Positions 11,901-26,045 of a DNA stretch of 64,000 bases are shown here, one piece after another. Numbering within the stretch: the first letter of the stretch is position 1; each line of letters starts with the position of its first letter. The notes below the pieces were generated by a model, which worked only from the letters and a program-made list of their open reading frames with translations, had not been told where the DNA came from and ran no database searches. Position numbers and translations under genes: made by a program. The DNA is from Ulva prolifera (Eukaryota > Chlorophyta > Ulvophyceae > Ulvales > Ulvaceae): positions 1,868,001 through 1,932,000 of the forward strand of contig CM041200.1 of the NCBI GenBank assembly GCA_023078555.1, given 5' to 3'.

Positions 11901-14900
11901 AAATATGATGCTGACAGCTTTGTCTCTTGCAGGACTCCAATGCTGTGCAGATTCGCATTGTGAAGCACCTGCAGGATGGGCGAGGACATCTCACTGTTGT
12001 CGGGGATGATGCACAGAGCATCTATGGCTTCCGTGGTGCTACAAATCGCGCATTCCTGCTGTTGTCAGATATGCTCGAAGATTGTTCTCTGCAGGAATAC
12101 TCTATGACCCAGAATTATAGATCACTCGCCCCCATCATTGAGGTGAATGTCGTTATTGCTTCTGCCCTGGTTCATTCGTTGAGTCAGCTTACGATGCAGG
12201 AGCCAACACGCATATGCTGCGTGCAGGTTGGCAACTGCGTACTGAAGAACCTTATGAGCTGTGGCGCACTGGTACAGAAAGATCTCACATGTACACGCAC
12301 AGGGCATGCCAATCCAGTGTCTTATCATGTTCTAGGGACAGGGCTAGATGAGGCTCGCTTCATTGTCAGTGAGATCAAGCAGCTGCATGATGAGCACAGA
12401 TATAAATATGACGATATGGCTATCATCTGCCGTCTCAACAACAATAGATCGCTCTTTGCTCACGAGTTTGGTGTTCTGCATCATATAAAGATGCAGTTGG
12501 CGAAAGATGCTATTCCCCATAGGGTATTTCGTGGCCGACAGTGAGCCTCCACTGGACATCCTTCTGAGTCAACCTGAGGTATTGACCATGACACTTTGTG
12601 CAGACATCTCGTTGCTGATTGCAGGATGACAGAAAAGCCAGAATACGTTTTGACCGTGGATGTGTTAAAGTTCTTGACAAATCCTCTCAACGATGGAGCT
12701 CTCTTGGCCATTCTTGAGTCAAAATTGTCAATGAAAGCAGGGATAGGGGAGTCCGTGGTGACCCAGCTGAAACAAATTGTTCGTGATTCAAACCAGCCAG
12801 TCCCTGTGTGGAACTCACTGCAGGATCTGGTGCGGCGTCATGACACTGCAACACGGAAGCGTAACGCCGTGAAGAGACTGCTTGAATGGTACAGTAGGTG
12901 CGATACCATTGGCTTATGGGCCGTACTCAGCCAAAAATCCTCCAGCTCATGATTTCGAAGAAACGCGGTTTGATGAGTGCCGGTCGTGGATGCAGAGTGT
13001 ATGGTCAAGTCATGTTTATGAGCTTACCCGAGGCTATGTTGTATATTTGGACGGAATCAGGCATCAGTGCTTTAGCTGGGAAGAACCGCAAGAAGTCTGG
13101 GGCCAGCCCAGCGGAAGACAATGCACCTACCAGCGTCGTGTCTGACCATAGTCATCAGCCTGATATTTCTTTTAGCAGGCAAGATACAGCCCAAATGTCA
13201 CAGCACAGTGGTTTGAGTGCAGCTGATGTGCTCCGTACACCGGCCAAGAAGCACAAGACTCAGAAGAGCCCAGCACCGGATGCCACGATCAACATCCTGA
13301 CGTCTCCAACTCTTGAAGCATTGCACAAAAACTCTCAAGAGTTTTTGGCTGAGTGGACAGCAGATTCGCTGTTCTTGGAGAGGTTTGGCGAACTGCGTTT
13401 GGCACCATCTGCAATGGGGTCAACAAGGGAGCCATCAAGCCTTCTGTCACTTGCCACTGCAGCTGTCATGCAATTGCCGCAGACTCAACGTGTCAATGCT
13501 GTCAACATACTTGCAACAGCCAATCCGGGCCTTGCAGACTTGATTTTGTCTGTCAATAAGTGTGGCTATGGACCTGTGGCTGACTTCTTGCAGCATCTTG
13601 ACCTGAATTCATCCAGCGTTCCAGAAGAAGACGATTCAGATGCTCACGCCGACGACGGGAAGGTTACCTTGAGCACTGTCCATGGCTGTAAAGGTGCTGC
13701 ACTGGGGCCGACTGCCCTCGTACCTGTTGAAGTGGTGCCATCACCCGACTGCCTGTGCAGGTCTGGAGTGGCCAGTCGTCTTTGTCCCAAAGTTCATTGA
13801 CAATGTGATGCCGCTCAAATTTTACCCTAAACGTGCAATTCCAGTAGATAGCAATGAGGAAGCAGGATGTGAGGATATGGCGATTGCTGCTGTTCAAGCT
13901 GATGCCCGGATCAGGGGAACGCTCTTGAAGACACATGATGATGTAGTGGCCTACCTTCCTGAGTGGCTGAAGCAGGACGGTCTTGAACTTGAGGTTGAGG
14001 ATGATATGAATAGCGGCAGTGAGAGCAGGGATGACCTCAGGCCTCATTTCTTGCACAATGATCCTGAACAAGTGTCCAGGTGCTACAAAAGGAAGAAGGA
14101 AAAACAGCACGACGAGGTACGTTGATCTGCAACTGTGGCAGTAGTGCGAGGCATCCATGTGGACACAAGTAAGCACACCGCTGTGCACTGTGCATGCACA
14201 CCGCTGTGCACTGTGCATGCCACATCGATGAGCAAGTGGTCCAGTGGCTTATTGCAGGAAGAGATCAGGCTCGCTCATGTTGCATTTACACGTGCCAAAG
14301 ATCGCTTGTACGTGACCAGCCACAGAATTGCAGAGGGGTCTGCTGATGCAAGCTCTCTGGAAGCCGCCATCGCATCAGACACACGAGCAGTTAAGAGAGT
14401 CGACCCATCAAAATTCATTCCATTACTGGACAGTTCCGAGGCCATGACCCGTACCTGCCATCCTATAGATGCCGTTGAAGAGTATCTGGGTCGCTGTGCC
14501 ACTCAGAATGACATGCGGCAAGGTGGGGCCACTTTTTCCCTTTTACACCTCGCAAACCTCAGTGTGCACCAAACGACAAACCTCGATATAGTATCAGCTC
14601 AAACTTGCCCCAATATGTTCAGGTATCCGGCATTTGGGTAATGCCTGGCAAACACAGCAAGCCATTGGACTGGTCGCGGGCGCAGAGGGCGCAGCATCGC
14701 AAGGGGCGGTGCACCCTGTCAGCGCTGCTGTGGCAGCCGCTGAAGCAGTTGTTCAAGATGCGAGTGCACATGCCGCATCTGCTTTCCATTTCATGGGTGC
14801 AGCTAAACATGAGCTGCAGCCGTCCAACAACAGTGTAAGCAAGTTTCCTGATTGCGCACCTGCTCTACATGTTGCTCCGGGCGGCAGTAGCAGTGGCCAT

Positions 14901-15497
14901 GCCAATCCTGAATCTCAGCTCCGCGCTGGGGGTATTCACAGCAGGCCTTTCGGTAGGAGGGTGCCGCCTATGCAGACTGGTCAGTCGTTTGGCTTGAGTT
15001 ATTCAGATGACGAACCACCATTACCCATGCGGAGGTGCATTGCCATGAATGCCTCGGCTGATGCCAGCACAAGCCGTCCGCTGCAGACCATGGGGTCAAC
15101 ATCGAAGGCCAGCACACCTTCAAGGCATGGCGCAGGGAGTTCCCATGGCGTAATACGAAGTGGCAGCCCCGCTGCATTGCGAGGCTTGCCACCTGCAGCT
15201 GTTGCAGGACACAATGGTGAGTCCAGGAGGGTGTCCGTAGAGCGGGTCTCAGGTCAGCAAGGATACGCTCGCCCTGGTGCATCAGCGGGGCATGACCTGC
15301 TGATTGATTTGACGAGCCCACGCGCTGTTGGTAGAGACAGCACTTCTCAAGCTGCGAACTCCACTGGGAAAGGGGTCGCAGACCACATGCATGCATCCAA
15401 GGCTGCAAGCATGACAAAGAAGCTGCCAAGAGTACATGCGGGCTACAAGAGCCAGGCAAAAAGCGTTCACTTTCGAGCACCGCGCCGAAATACCTGA
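8999..15497 (+). CDS. SRS2: Srs2/UvrD-like SF1A DNA helicase
   Basis: Likely a nuclear 3'-5' DNA helicase that removes recombination intermediates. Supported exons are 8999-9332, 9501-9617, 9828-~10738, ~10880-11013, 11285-11335, 11441-11623, 11933-12540, 12625-~12888, ~13080-13693, 13761-14116, 14258-14522 and 14623-15497. Those with exact ends join in phase; the boundaries marked ~ are not resolved. Helicase motifs occur in order: I, FAGAGTGKT (exon 2); Ia, AITFTRKA, and Ic, TFHGWAIRFLR (exon 3); II, LLVDEFQ/DSN, split by an intron at 11624-11932; III, VVGDDAQSIYGFRGA; IV, QNYRS; V, TVHGCKG/LEWPVVFVP; VI, EEIRLAHVAFTRAKDRLYV. A long acidic insertion follows motif Ic. The N-terminus has QRTLFQF, similar to a PCNA-interacting box. 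The Ser/Ala-rich tail holds LLIDLTSP (15297-15320), a typical SUMO-interacting motif. Assignment to Srs2 rather than another UvrD-type helicase is inference. Confidence 0.82.
14174..14219 (+). repeat. 23-bp tandem duplication inside a helicase intron
   Basis: Two perfect adjacent copies of a 23-bp unit (14174-14196 and 14197-14219) lie inside the intron between helicase motifs V and VI (14117-14257). It looks like a simple replication-slippage duplication with no effect on the reading frame. Confidence 0.9.
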
Positions 15498-16141
15498 AGC
15501 GGCATCATCATTCGTGTGGTGGTATTGGCATGGCTCTGCAAGTTAAACTAAACTGGGTATCAGAATCTGGATGGCCTGTTCACACATCAGACCATGTATA
15601 TGTTGTTTTTCATGGCGCATTGTGGCTTAAGGTCCTGCAGATCGTTACGCAAGACTGGTACGCACCATGCTTGAATCTGCTGGTTACGGCGTCTAACAAA
15701 CGTTGCATACACAGTTTCGGTCGCAAGTTTTCTAAATGCATGCAGTGCCCGTAGGTTGCGACGGATTTGTGTTTGATTGTAAGTATGTACACCAGGTTTC
15801 ATAGTTTGTGCTAGGCATTCACAAGCTAATGATCATCGGACCTTGAATCGAGGTGGAACAGATCTGACCGTCCAGCAACTTGTGCACATGAAGGTTCAAG
15901 ATCAGGAATTTGTATGCAGTAGATGAGTCCACATTGTATGGAGAGAACGATCTGGAACTGGAGCATACACCTGACAGTTACAAATGCGTAGAACAGTACA
16001 ATTTGTCAGGAACCGCACCCCACTCAGGCTATGCACTTGAGCCTGACATGAGTTGGACATGGCAGAACACGATCGCATTGGCCCTGTGCCTTACAAGCGT
16101 GCCCAAGCCATGGCAGGTGTGCATAGCCGTCCCCAGGCCAG
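15498..16141. other. convergent spacer without recognisable gene
   Basis: This region lies between the helicase stop and the stop of the minus-strand hydroxymethylbilane synthase gene. Short open frames are present but none has a known motif. It should contain the two 3' untranslated regions. Confidence 0.4.
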
Positions 16142-18837
<2,696 letters not shown>

Positions 18838-21800
18838 ATGGCAGGTTCAAGGGTGGCCTTTTCCGCCACGGGGCAAAGGTGTGTATCTCGACGTCATCTC
18901 TCAGGTGTCCTGAGGATGCACACGTGTGTGAACAACGGTCGAGCGTGCGTCGGTCGCATTCGCGCTCCATGCAGCTACCCTACGTTAATGAGACTGGCGC
19001 GGAGCGCGTTCCACACTCAAATCGCTTGAAGACATTTTGTCGCTAAATTGTACGCAATTACTCGTCGCGAGGCGGAATACATTGTGTGGGGAATGCTGCC
19101 ACAGGCAACCTGCATTGTCAACACTGGTCCAGCAGCAGGCCGTATGCGCACTAGCACGAATCAAGTCAGATATCTGGCTAGATGTGGTTTACGTCCCGTT
19201 GGATTGGATCCAGAAATGTTGTTTTACGTCGTACCTGAAAGGCTGTCCATGCAATTGCCTGCCTGACTCATCATGATCGATCCATGTATCCCCACGCCGT
19301 CATGAAATCTGTTTGAGTAGCTTTAATTGAGGAGCTTGCTGCAGGCAGTGCCGGGCTATTCCTCACAGGCGGGCATCAGTAGCAACATGTGCAGAGAAGG
19401 ATCCCACAAAGCGGGTAGTCATCACTGGCATGAGTGTTGTCTCATGCTTTGGGAATGACTACGATCAATTTTACGACAGGTGAGCCCACCTGACATCTGC
19501 TGTGGGGCTTTCAGAACACATCAACACGATGTACGGATATCGGCCGACCCTGCTCGATGCGCCCTGTCAATCTACCCTCCACGTGGGTCTCAGGGCCACA
19601 CAATTGCTTGCAGCTTGCTTGCTGGAAAATCTGGAGTAGGGCAGATCGAGAGATTCGATGCATCAGAGTTTCCGACCCGATTTGCCGCCCAGATCAAGAA
19701 CTTCGATTCTGAAGGGTGTGCTTCTGCCGACTGGTGTATCCCAGCACAGCCTCACAGTGCTAAATTTGCCATTTTTTTCCAGGCTGATAGACAAGAAGAG
19801 TGAGAGGAGGTACGATGACTGCCTCAAATACACATTGGTGGGATCCAAGAAAGCTCTAGCCGATGCTGGACTCAGCAGAGAAAACAACCCTGAGGCCTTC
19901 GAAAAGCTAGACAAGAACCGCGTGGGTGTGCTTGTTGGCTCTGGCATGGGTGGTCTGCAAGTCTTTCAAGATGGTGTCACCAATCTCGTCGAGAAGGCGT
20001 GCCCCGCCCCGCCATGCTCCACCTTGACCCTTACAGCTCTGTCTGGGCCTGTGCATATAGAACCTCAGGCATGTACGGAACTGTTTATCGGTGTCGCAAG
20101 GTGTGCTGACAGCAGCAGGTGCACTGCAGAGCTACAAGCGCATCTCGCCGTTCTTCATCCCCTATGCCATCACCAACATGGGCTCTGGTCTCGTGGCCAT
20201 TGACCAGGGCTTCATGGGTCCCAATTACTCCATTTCAACGGCATGCGCCACCGCCAACTACGCCTATCACGCTGCGTGCATGCACATCCGCAATGGCGAG
20301 GCCGATGTGATGCTCGCCGGAGGCTCTGAGGCCCCCATCATCCCTGTCGGCCTTGGCGGCTTTGTTGCCTGCAGGTGTGTGTCAGGCCTCTGTACAATGC
20401 GAGAGTCCTCAGGCAGGCAGCCCCGTTGCTCGCATACTGCTGCACATGTCTGTTTGCGCAGCTGTATGCAAGTGCTGCTTGCCACTGTGGGACATGTGTG
20501 TTCCACAGACTGCAGGGGGGGGGGGGGGGGGGCAGTGCCGATGTAAGGCATTTGTGGTGCATGCTTTCAGTCATGCCGTGTCGCTGTGCCGCGGGAGCAG
20601 GTCTGCGTAGCACCGTGCCAGGCATCAGGCACGCATGGACATGGGCACAGACAATATCTCCACAATGCTGTGCATCGCTGGTATGAGCCGTTCTGGCGAT
20701 TGCGGTGCTGATGCCGCCAAGCGTGTACTGCAGGGCGCTTTCAGCGAACAACGATGACCCACAGGGTGCCTCGCGGCCATGGGACCAGGGCCGGGATGGC
20801 TTTGTAATGGGTGAGGGCGCGGGCGTGCTGGTGATGGAGTCGCTGGAGCATGCGCAGGCGCGGGGTGCCAACATCATCTGCGAATACCTTGGATCCGCTG
20901 TCACCTGCGATGCGCACCACATGACCGATCCCCGCCCGGACGGCCGCGGCGTCGGCATGTGCATCGAGAATGCCCTCAAGGACGCTGGTGTGGTCCCCCT
21001 CCAGCTGCCTCCCTGCTGCCGCCTGCATTGCCCCGCCTGTGCCGCGGAACCGTCGGCGCGTGCAGTGGTGCTTGTCCGGGCTTTGCTTGTGCGTTCGGCC
21101 GTTTTGGAACATGAACGCGCATTGCTTCACCGGCCTACGTGAGTGCGTAAATGATGCAGCATGTGGCAGCTCCGTGTGGGTTGTGAGCTGTGTGCGGTGG
21201 TGCAGGTATCGATCGGGATCAGGTCAACTACATCAACGCGCATGCGACATCGACGCTCGTCGGCGACATTGCCGAGGTTAAGGCCGTGCGCTCCGTTTTC
21301 TCTGACTGGTCCAACATCAAGATGAATGCGACCAAGTCCATGATTGGGCACTGCCTGGGTGCTGCCGCGGGTGTGGAGGCGATCGCCACCATCATGGCCA
21401 TCAAGCGTGGGGAGATCCACCCGACCATCAACCACCAGGTGCGACGCTGCTGCCGACAGAGGACTGTGCGTATTGCATCTAGCCTGCAGCGTGCAGGCTG
21501 AGTGTCGTGACCGGTGCTCTACAGGCCGGCAATTTTCCTGCTGAAATGGATTTTTTTTTTTTCTGAACATGCTGCCAGGTTTTGGAGAAACCGGCGGTTT
21601 CCGCCGCTGAAAATGAGCTGTCAGAGCCAATAATATCTAGAGATAGCGAGCACATCCCGCTGGCAGTTTTCTTACAGCGGTGCAGTACCGCTCGGATTTG
21701 ACAAAGTCCAGCGGGCATCCCTCTGGAAGGACTCGTGACTGTGCGCTGCATGCAGAACCCTATCGATGAGATCGCGGGCATCGACATTGTTGCGAACGAG

Positions 21801-21893
21801 AAGCAGAAGCTGGATGTCACTGCTGCAATATCGAACTCGTTCGGATTCGGAGGCCACAATTCCTCGTGCGTGTTTGCGCCTTTCAAGGAGTAG
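18838..21893 (+). CDS. KAS: 3-oxoacyl-ACP synthase (KAS I/II type)
   Basis: Condenses malonyl-ACP with acyl-ACP in plastid-type fatty-acid synthesis. Exons are 18838-18904, 19395-19479, 19614-19715, 19783-19996, 20130-20374, 20734-20987, 21206-21438 and 21756-21893, giving 445 aa. The first exon is the least certain: MAGSRVAFSATGQ plus an Arg-rich stretch looks like an organelle targeting peptide and joins in phase to KDPTKRVVITGM. The thiolase-fold active site is complete: Cys195 in SISTACAT, His335 in NAHATST and His371 in KSMIGHCLGAA. The end, NSFGFGGHNSS plus VFAPFKE, is typical. The junction at 19996/20130 is ambiguous: a GC-AG intron gives EK-SYKRIS, while a GT-AG choice (19999-20131) gives EK-AYKRIS with equal length. 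KAS I versus KAS II cannot be separated by eye. Intron 5 has an 18-base G run. Confidence 0.92.
20515..20532. repeat. 18-base G homopolymer in an intron
   Basis: A pure G run in intron 5 (20375-20733) of the ketoacyl-ACP synthase gene, on the transcribed-sense strand. It is one of four long G/C homopolymers in the window. Confidence 0.85.
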
Positions 21894-22284
21894 ATTCAGG
21901 AATATGGGGAGTGAATGGGCCCGGGATGTCGGGAGTGATGGGGTGCCATGCATGCAAGCCACGGCGTGTGATGCGATGTAACTGAGTGTGCGAATGCATG
22001 AGCTGGGCGCGAATCACGATGGCCGCATGCCGTTCACTGGTGCACCGCGTCCGTGTTACTGTCACGGGTCACCTGGAAAATGTAGTCTTGGCCACTCGTG
22101 ATCAAACTATGTAGCTGGCAGATGGATCAGCCAAGCGCAGCATCGTTAAAGTCACAGCTTGTTTCGTTACATAAATTTGAGTGGTTGGCATTGATATGTT
22201 GTGAGAAGCATGTGCTGAACTCACGTAGAGCAACTGTGACATGCCTGAGCATCTTCGAGGATCATAACATTACATAATTGTGCC
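21894..22284. other. short intergenic spacer
   Basis: About 390 bp between two genes on the same strand. It should include the 3' untranslated region of the ketoacyl synthase gene and the promoter of the flavoprotein gene. No motif was recognised. Confidence 0.4.
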
Positions 22285-24566
22285 ATGGGATCAGCTAGCG
22301 TCGCGATCGTGGGATCCGGCGTGAGTGGGCTCGTGTGCGCCCACGCTCTGCGCTCCACGCGCCATGTCGCTGTCACTCTGTTCGACATGAGCACTCGGGG
22401 GCCAGGTATGTAAATGAAATTGATGCAACTGCTCTTGCATGACAATTTCTGTTCTTAAACAAACTTGTACTGTTCCAGCTGACCAATTGTGGACCGGCTT
22501 CGTCAAAACTGCTCCGCGTGACACGCGCGACTCCCCCAGTCCACGCGTATGTTTGACAAACAGATGCAATCCGTCTTAATTCAGAAGCATGTGTCCGTTC
22601 AACACTGGAAGCCCTTTCGGCTGGCGTTGTTTTGGAGTTGTGCATCAAACGCAATTGCGCGCAAAGGCTCCCATAGACTACACAGCAGCTCCTCCGAACA
22701 GGCGGGATGTTGATTTCAGGCTGATACGCTTGCACCTACTGCAATGTCATGCGCTGCTGCTGAACCGAGATACCATCTATTCTATGACATTGAAGACTTG
22801 GCCCGCAGCAATCATGAACGATCTATGCTGATGCAAGTGTAGGGGGCAGGGCAGCATCACGGTTGCAAGAAGAATACCAATTTGACCATGGCTGCTCCTT
22901 CATTGCGCCACCCCAGAACTCCAAAGTTGCAGAGCTTGTGGGTGAGCTAGCACAAGCAGGTATGCACTTTGACTGCGTAATACAGAATGCCAAGCAGCCA
23001 GCCTTGGGGCAGGTACATCGACGATAGACATGTGTCGTCTGCAACACTGTCCAGCTAGTCATACTGAAAGCTGCAAATGTTGCTCAGGGATTTTGCATGC
23101 GTGGGGCCAGCCCATCCATAAGTTTGACATGGCTAGTCAACGTGTCACGGCTGCAGATGTAGGGGATGAGGGGTACGTTGTTTCAAGCACCACGATCATC
23201 AAAGTAGCTGCATACTGCATCAAACATGTCGACATGGACACTTCAATCTGAGTGCAGCTTTTGTGGCTGCTTCCGTCGCCAAGGCTCAGGTGCCATGGTG
23301 GGTGTGCCAAGTATGGGAGCAGTGGCCCAGCACCTAGCAAACGGGTCAAATGCTCAGACAAGGTGGGCCACCAGAGTGACACAAGCTTACTGGATGCCCG
23401 AAGCCAGGCAGTGGAGCCTGTCTGGTATGATCGGAGTGCACAAGGACTCTGGGCGTGCGGCCCAAGTTGAGGAGCTGGGCACTTTCGATTCCCTGGTGAT
23501 TGCAGACGCAGCGGCCATGCGGCCTGGCTCAGCCGGGCAAGTAGAAATACACGCGACCTCACCAGGTGCGACACCGCCCTACCAAATTCACGACTTGCAA
23601 CGCCTGTGCCAGCGCTGATTTGCTGTTCTCGCTTGGCTGTCCTACGTGTTGGCCAGACTATGGCTTTGCACGTTTCAATCTATTGTCTGCTGATCTTGAT
23701 CGCATCCATGCATTGGTCTTGTGGCCCACCCAGATGGCCATATTACAATCAGCAGGCTTCAAATTTGAAACTGCTGGCTGCCCATATGTCTAGCCCCCTG
23801 TCCACTTCAAAGGAGACACACATGCATCGTGGATGCAACTAACAATCCCACCAACGTTGGTGGCAGCTATTCTTTGGTAATTCGTGGCCATAGCTGTGGT
23901 ACAGGTCTTCAGGACGTGCAGGATCGCATAGCATCTGTTAAGCATCACCCGACGTTTGCAGTCATGCTGACTTTCCCCAGAAGTCTAGGATTACCATTTG
24001 CTGCTTGTCAGATCGAAGGTCACCCCGCCATCAGCTTCATCGCCTGCGATTCGTCGAAGCCGGTATGTTTCCTCGTCACAGATGGTGTGATGGTATAGCG
24101 TGCCATGTACCACTCTGCAATCTTGGCTCAATTTGCCACTGGTGACGCAGTGTAGGGTCGAGCTCGTGAGGATGGAAAGGAGTGCTGGGTGGCGCTTGCA
24201 TCTACAGAGTTCGCCAGAGACATGCTTACAAAGAAGCCCGTATCAATTGATGGCAAGTACAATCCGCAGACTAAGGATTATCTACAGAGCCTGTTGCCAA
24301 CAATGATGGAAGAAGTGATGAGCTTGCTTCCGGCAATGGGGGCTGCGGATACACATCCTTGCTTTTCTGCCATGCAACGCTGGGGCGCAGGATTTGTGTC
24401 AAATCCGATCGGAGAGGCAGTGCTGTGCAGTAGCAGTGAGCATTTCGTTACATGCGGGGACTTTTGCCTGGGCTCAACGTTTGAGAATGCAGCGCTCAGC
24501 GGAATGCAGGCAGCTGAGCATCTGCAAAACACCCTTGCAGCCAGGCCTGTATCGAGCAGGCTATAG
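22285..24566 (+). CDS. renalase/amine-oxidase-like FAD-dependent oxidoreductase
   Basis: A flavoprotein of the renalase-like NAD(P)/FAD oxidoreductase group; substrate unknown. Supported exons are 22285-22405, 22843-22959, 23088-23172, 23258-~23540, 23913-24062 and 24156-24566. The first three joins and the last are in phase. One or more exons between ~23540 and 23913 are not resolved. Motifs in order: the FAD-binding Rossmann stretch VAIVGSGVSGL (residues ~6-16); GGRAASR and QFDHGCSFIAP across the exon 1-2 join; MVGVPSMGAVAQHLANG in exon 4; MLTFPRSLGLPF followed by DSSKP/GR at the last junction; then WVALASTEFARDML, RWGAGFV and TCGDFCLGSTFENAALSGMQAAEHL, the usual FAD-contacting C-terminus. 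Distant plant homologues of unknown role exist. No targeting peptide was seen. Confidence 0.8.
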
Positions 24567-26045
24567 CATTTGATGGATACGCAGTACATCTCGAGGCCAA
24601 AATAGGATTTCATGCCGTGGTTATGCATCATTATGTTGTGTACAGTTTGCTTCACCACCTCATGACTTGTAGAAACAGGCTGCTACAAAACTTTATGCAT
24701 GTGTACACATCATGCGGTGTTCCAAGGTCACATGCCTAAGTACTACAGACCACCAAGCAGTGCTGTCACAAATATCACCCTGCCCCTCTGTGTTGTCAGC
24801 GCAGGCGTGCAGATTGAATCATTTTTGTCGGCAACCAGACCATATGAAGGACTGCATCGTACGCGGCTATCAATAATAAGCCCACCCAATCAGGCCTGAA
24901 ACAGCCGTTCAACCACATTTGAACCAGCGCCATGATCAGATGTGCACTAGTTTTCAAGCAGTCAGCACCGTTCACAGTCACCTGACGGCTTGCTCATATG
25001 GGGCTCGGATGAAGAGTTGTATATCACAGTCTCCGACGGAGCGTCCTGTACAATCACCCGTACTCATACGTCTCAAATTGCGCACGTCACAGCGTCAACG
25101 TAGCCAAAAGGCTCCGCAAAAACCCTGTCCTCATCAACGATGGTGGCCTTGTGATTGGCTGCAAGGCAGATGTGAGCCACATCATCAGCTTTCTGGCTAA
25201 TGAATTCGATATCAGGAGGGAGATGCATCGCATGTTGTATCGATGGTAATTCAACGTGACAGAAGCGCAAGGAGTATCACATCGCATCGGAAGAAATATG
25301 CACCACAGCATCACCTTGAGGTCGGCAAGTTCACACGAGAATCTCGACACAATCGGACCACAAATTTCGCAGGACCGACAGCAGAGCAGCTTACGAGGTC
25401 AATGACGCTGTCACGGATGAGCAGCGTTCATGACTGATGCCAGATCTGGCATCATGTGCATTGCCGAGGGCGGTACCACATATAAGCGGGTATTAAGCGC
25501 ACCACAACAATGTTGCAGCCAGCTGTGTGTTCGTGGCTGCTGCTGGCACAGATATGAGAGAAAGGCACTGCGAAAAACGACGAGGCCCTTTCACACGCAG
25601 TGTTCGGTGCTCTTGTGTGGAGTGCACAGATTCCTGGGACTGATGCAAATTCATGGAGAGATTGTGCTGGTCTCGTTGCCGTAGAAAGTGTTGGTCCAAT
25701 TAAGTTGTACACGAACAGGAAACGAAAAGAACATCGCTGGTCAATTTATTGCACGTAGATAGATCACAGGCTGAGTAATCCATATCAGATAGCACAGCAA
25801 TACTCTGTTGTGGTGGCTACCTGTCGTGATGTGCTACTGGCATGCTGCTCTGTCCCAGCAGCAGCTCCAGTGAGCAGCAGCAGCGAAGCTATCATCAAAA
25901 GCCACATGACTCCTTACATGCAGTGAGCAAGGATAGGCCTGCCATGGCAAGGGGGCAAAGTGGCATGCAGACGCAAAGCCTTGCAGGAGTGTGTTATCTA
26001 CTAGGCTCATGTAGTGTATGGAATCATGACGGTGTTCGCAGGCAG
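24567..26045. other. spacer of 1.5 kb with one possible exon
   Basis: No recognised gene. A minus-strand open frame at 25073-25270 looks protein-like but was not identified. The rest shows only short chance frames. The right end borders the stop codon of dCMP deaminase. Confidence 0.35.
25073..25270 (-). other. possible unidentified exon
   Basis: A 65-codon open frame with a protein-like composition, including DIEFISQKADDVAHICLAAN and VFAEPFGYVDAVT. I do not recognise the family. It could be one exon of a small minus-strand gene, or chance. No partner exons were found with confidence. Confidence 0.2.

Noticed and set aside
14117-14257. Tandem repeat considered as a CRISPR-like or regulatory array
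   Set aside because: Only two adjacent copies without spacers, inside an intron; simple slippage duplication.
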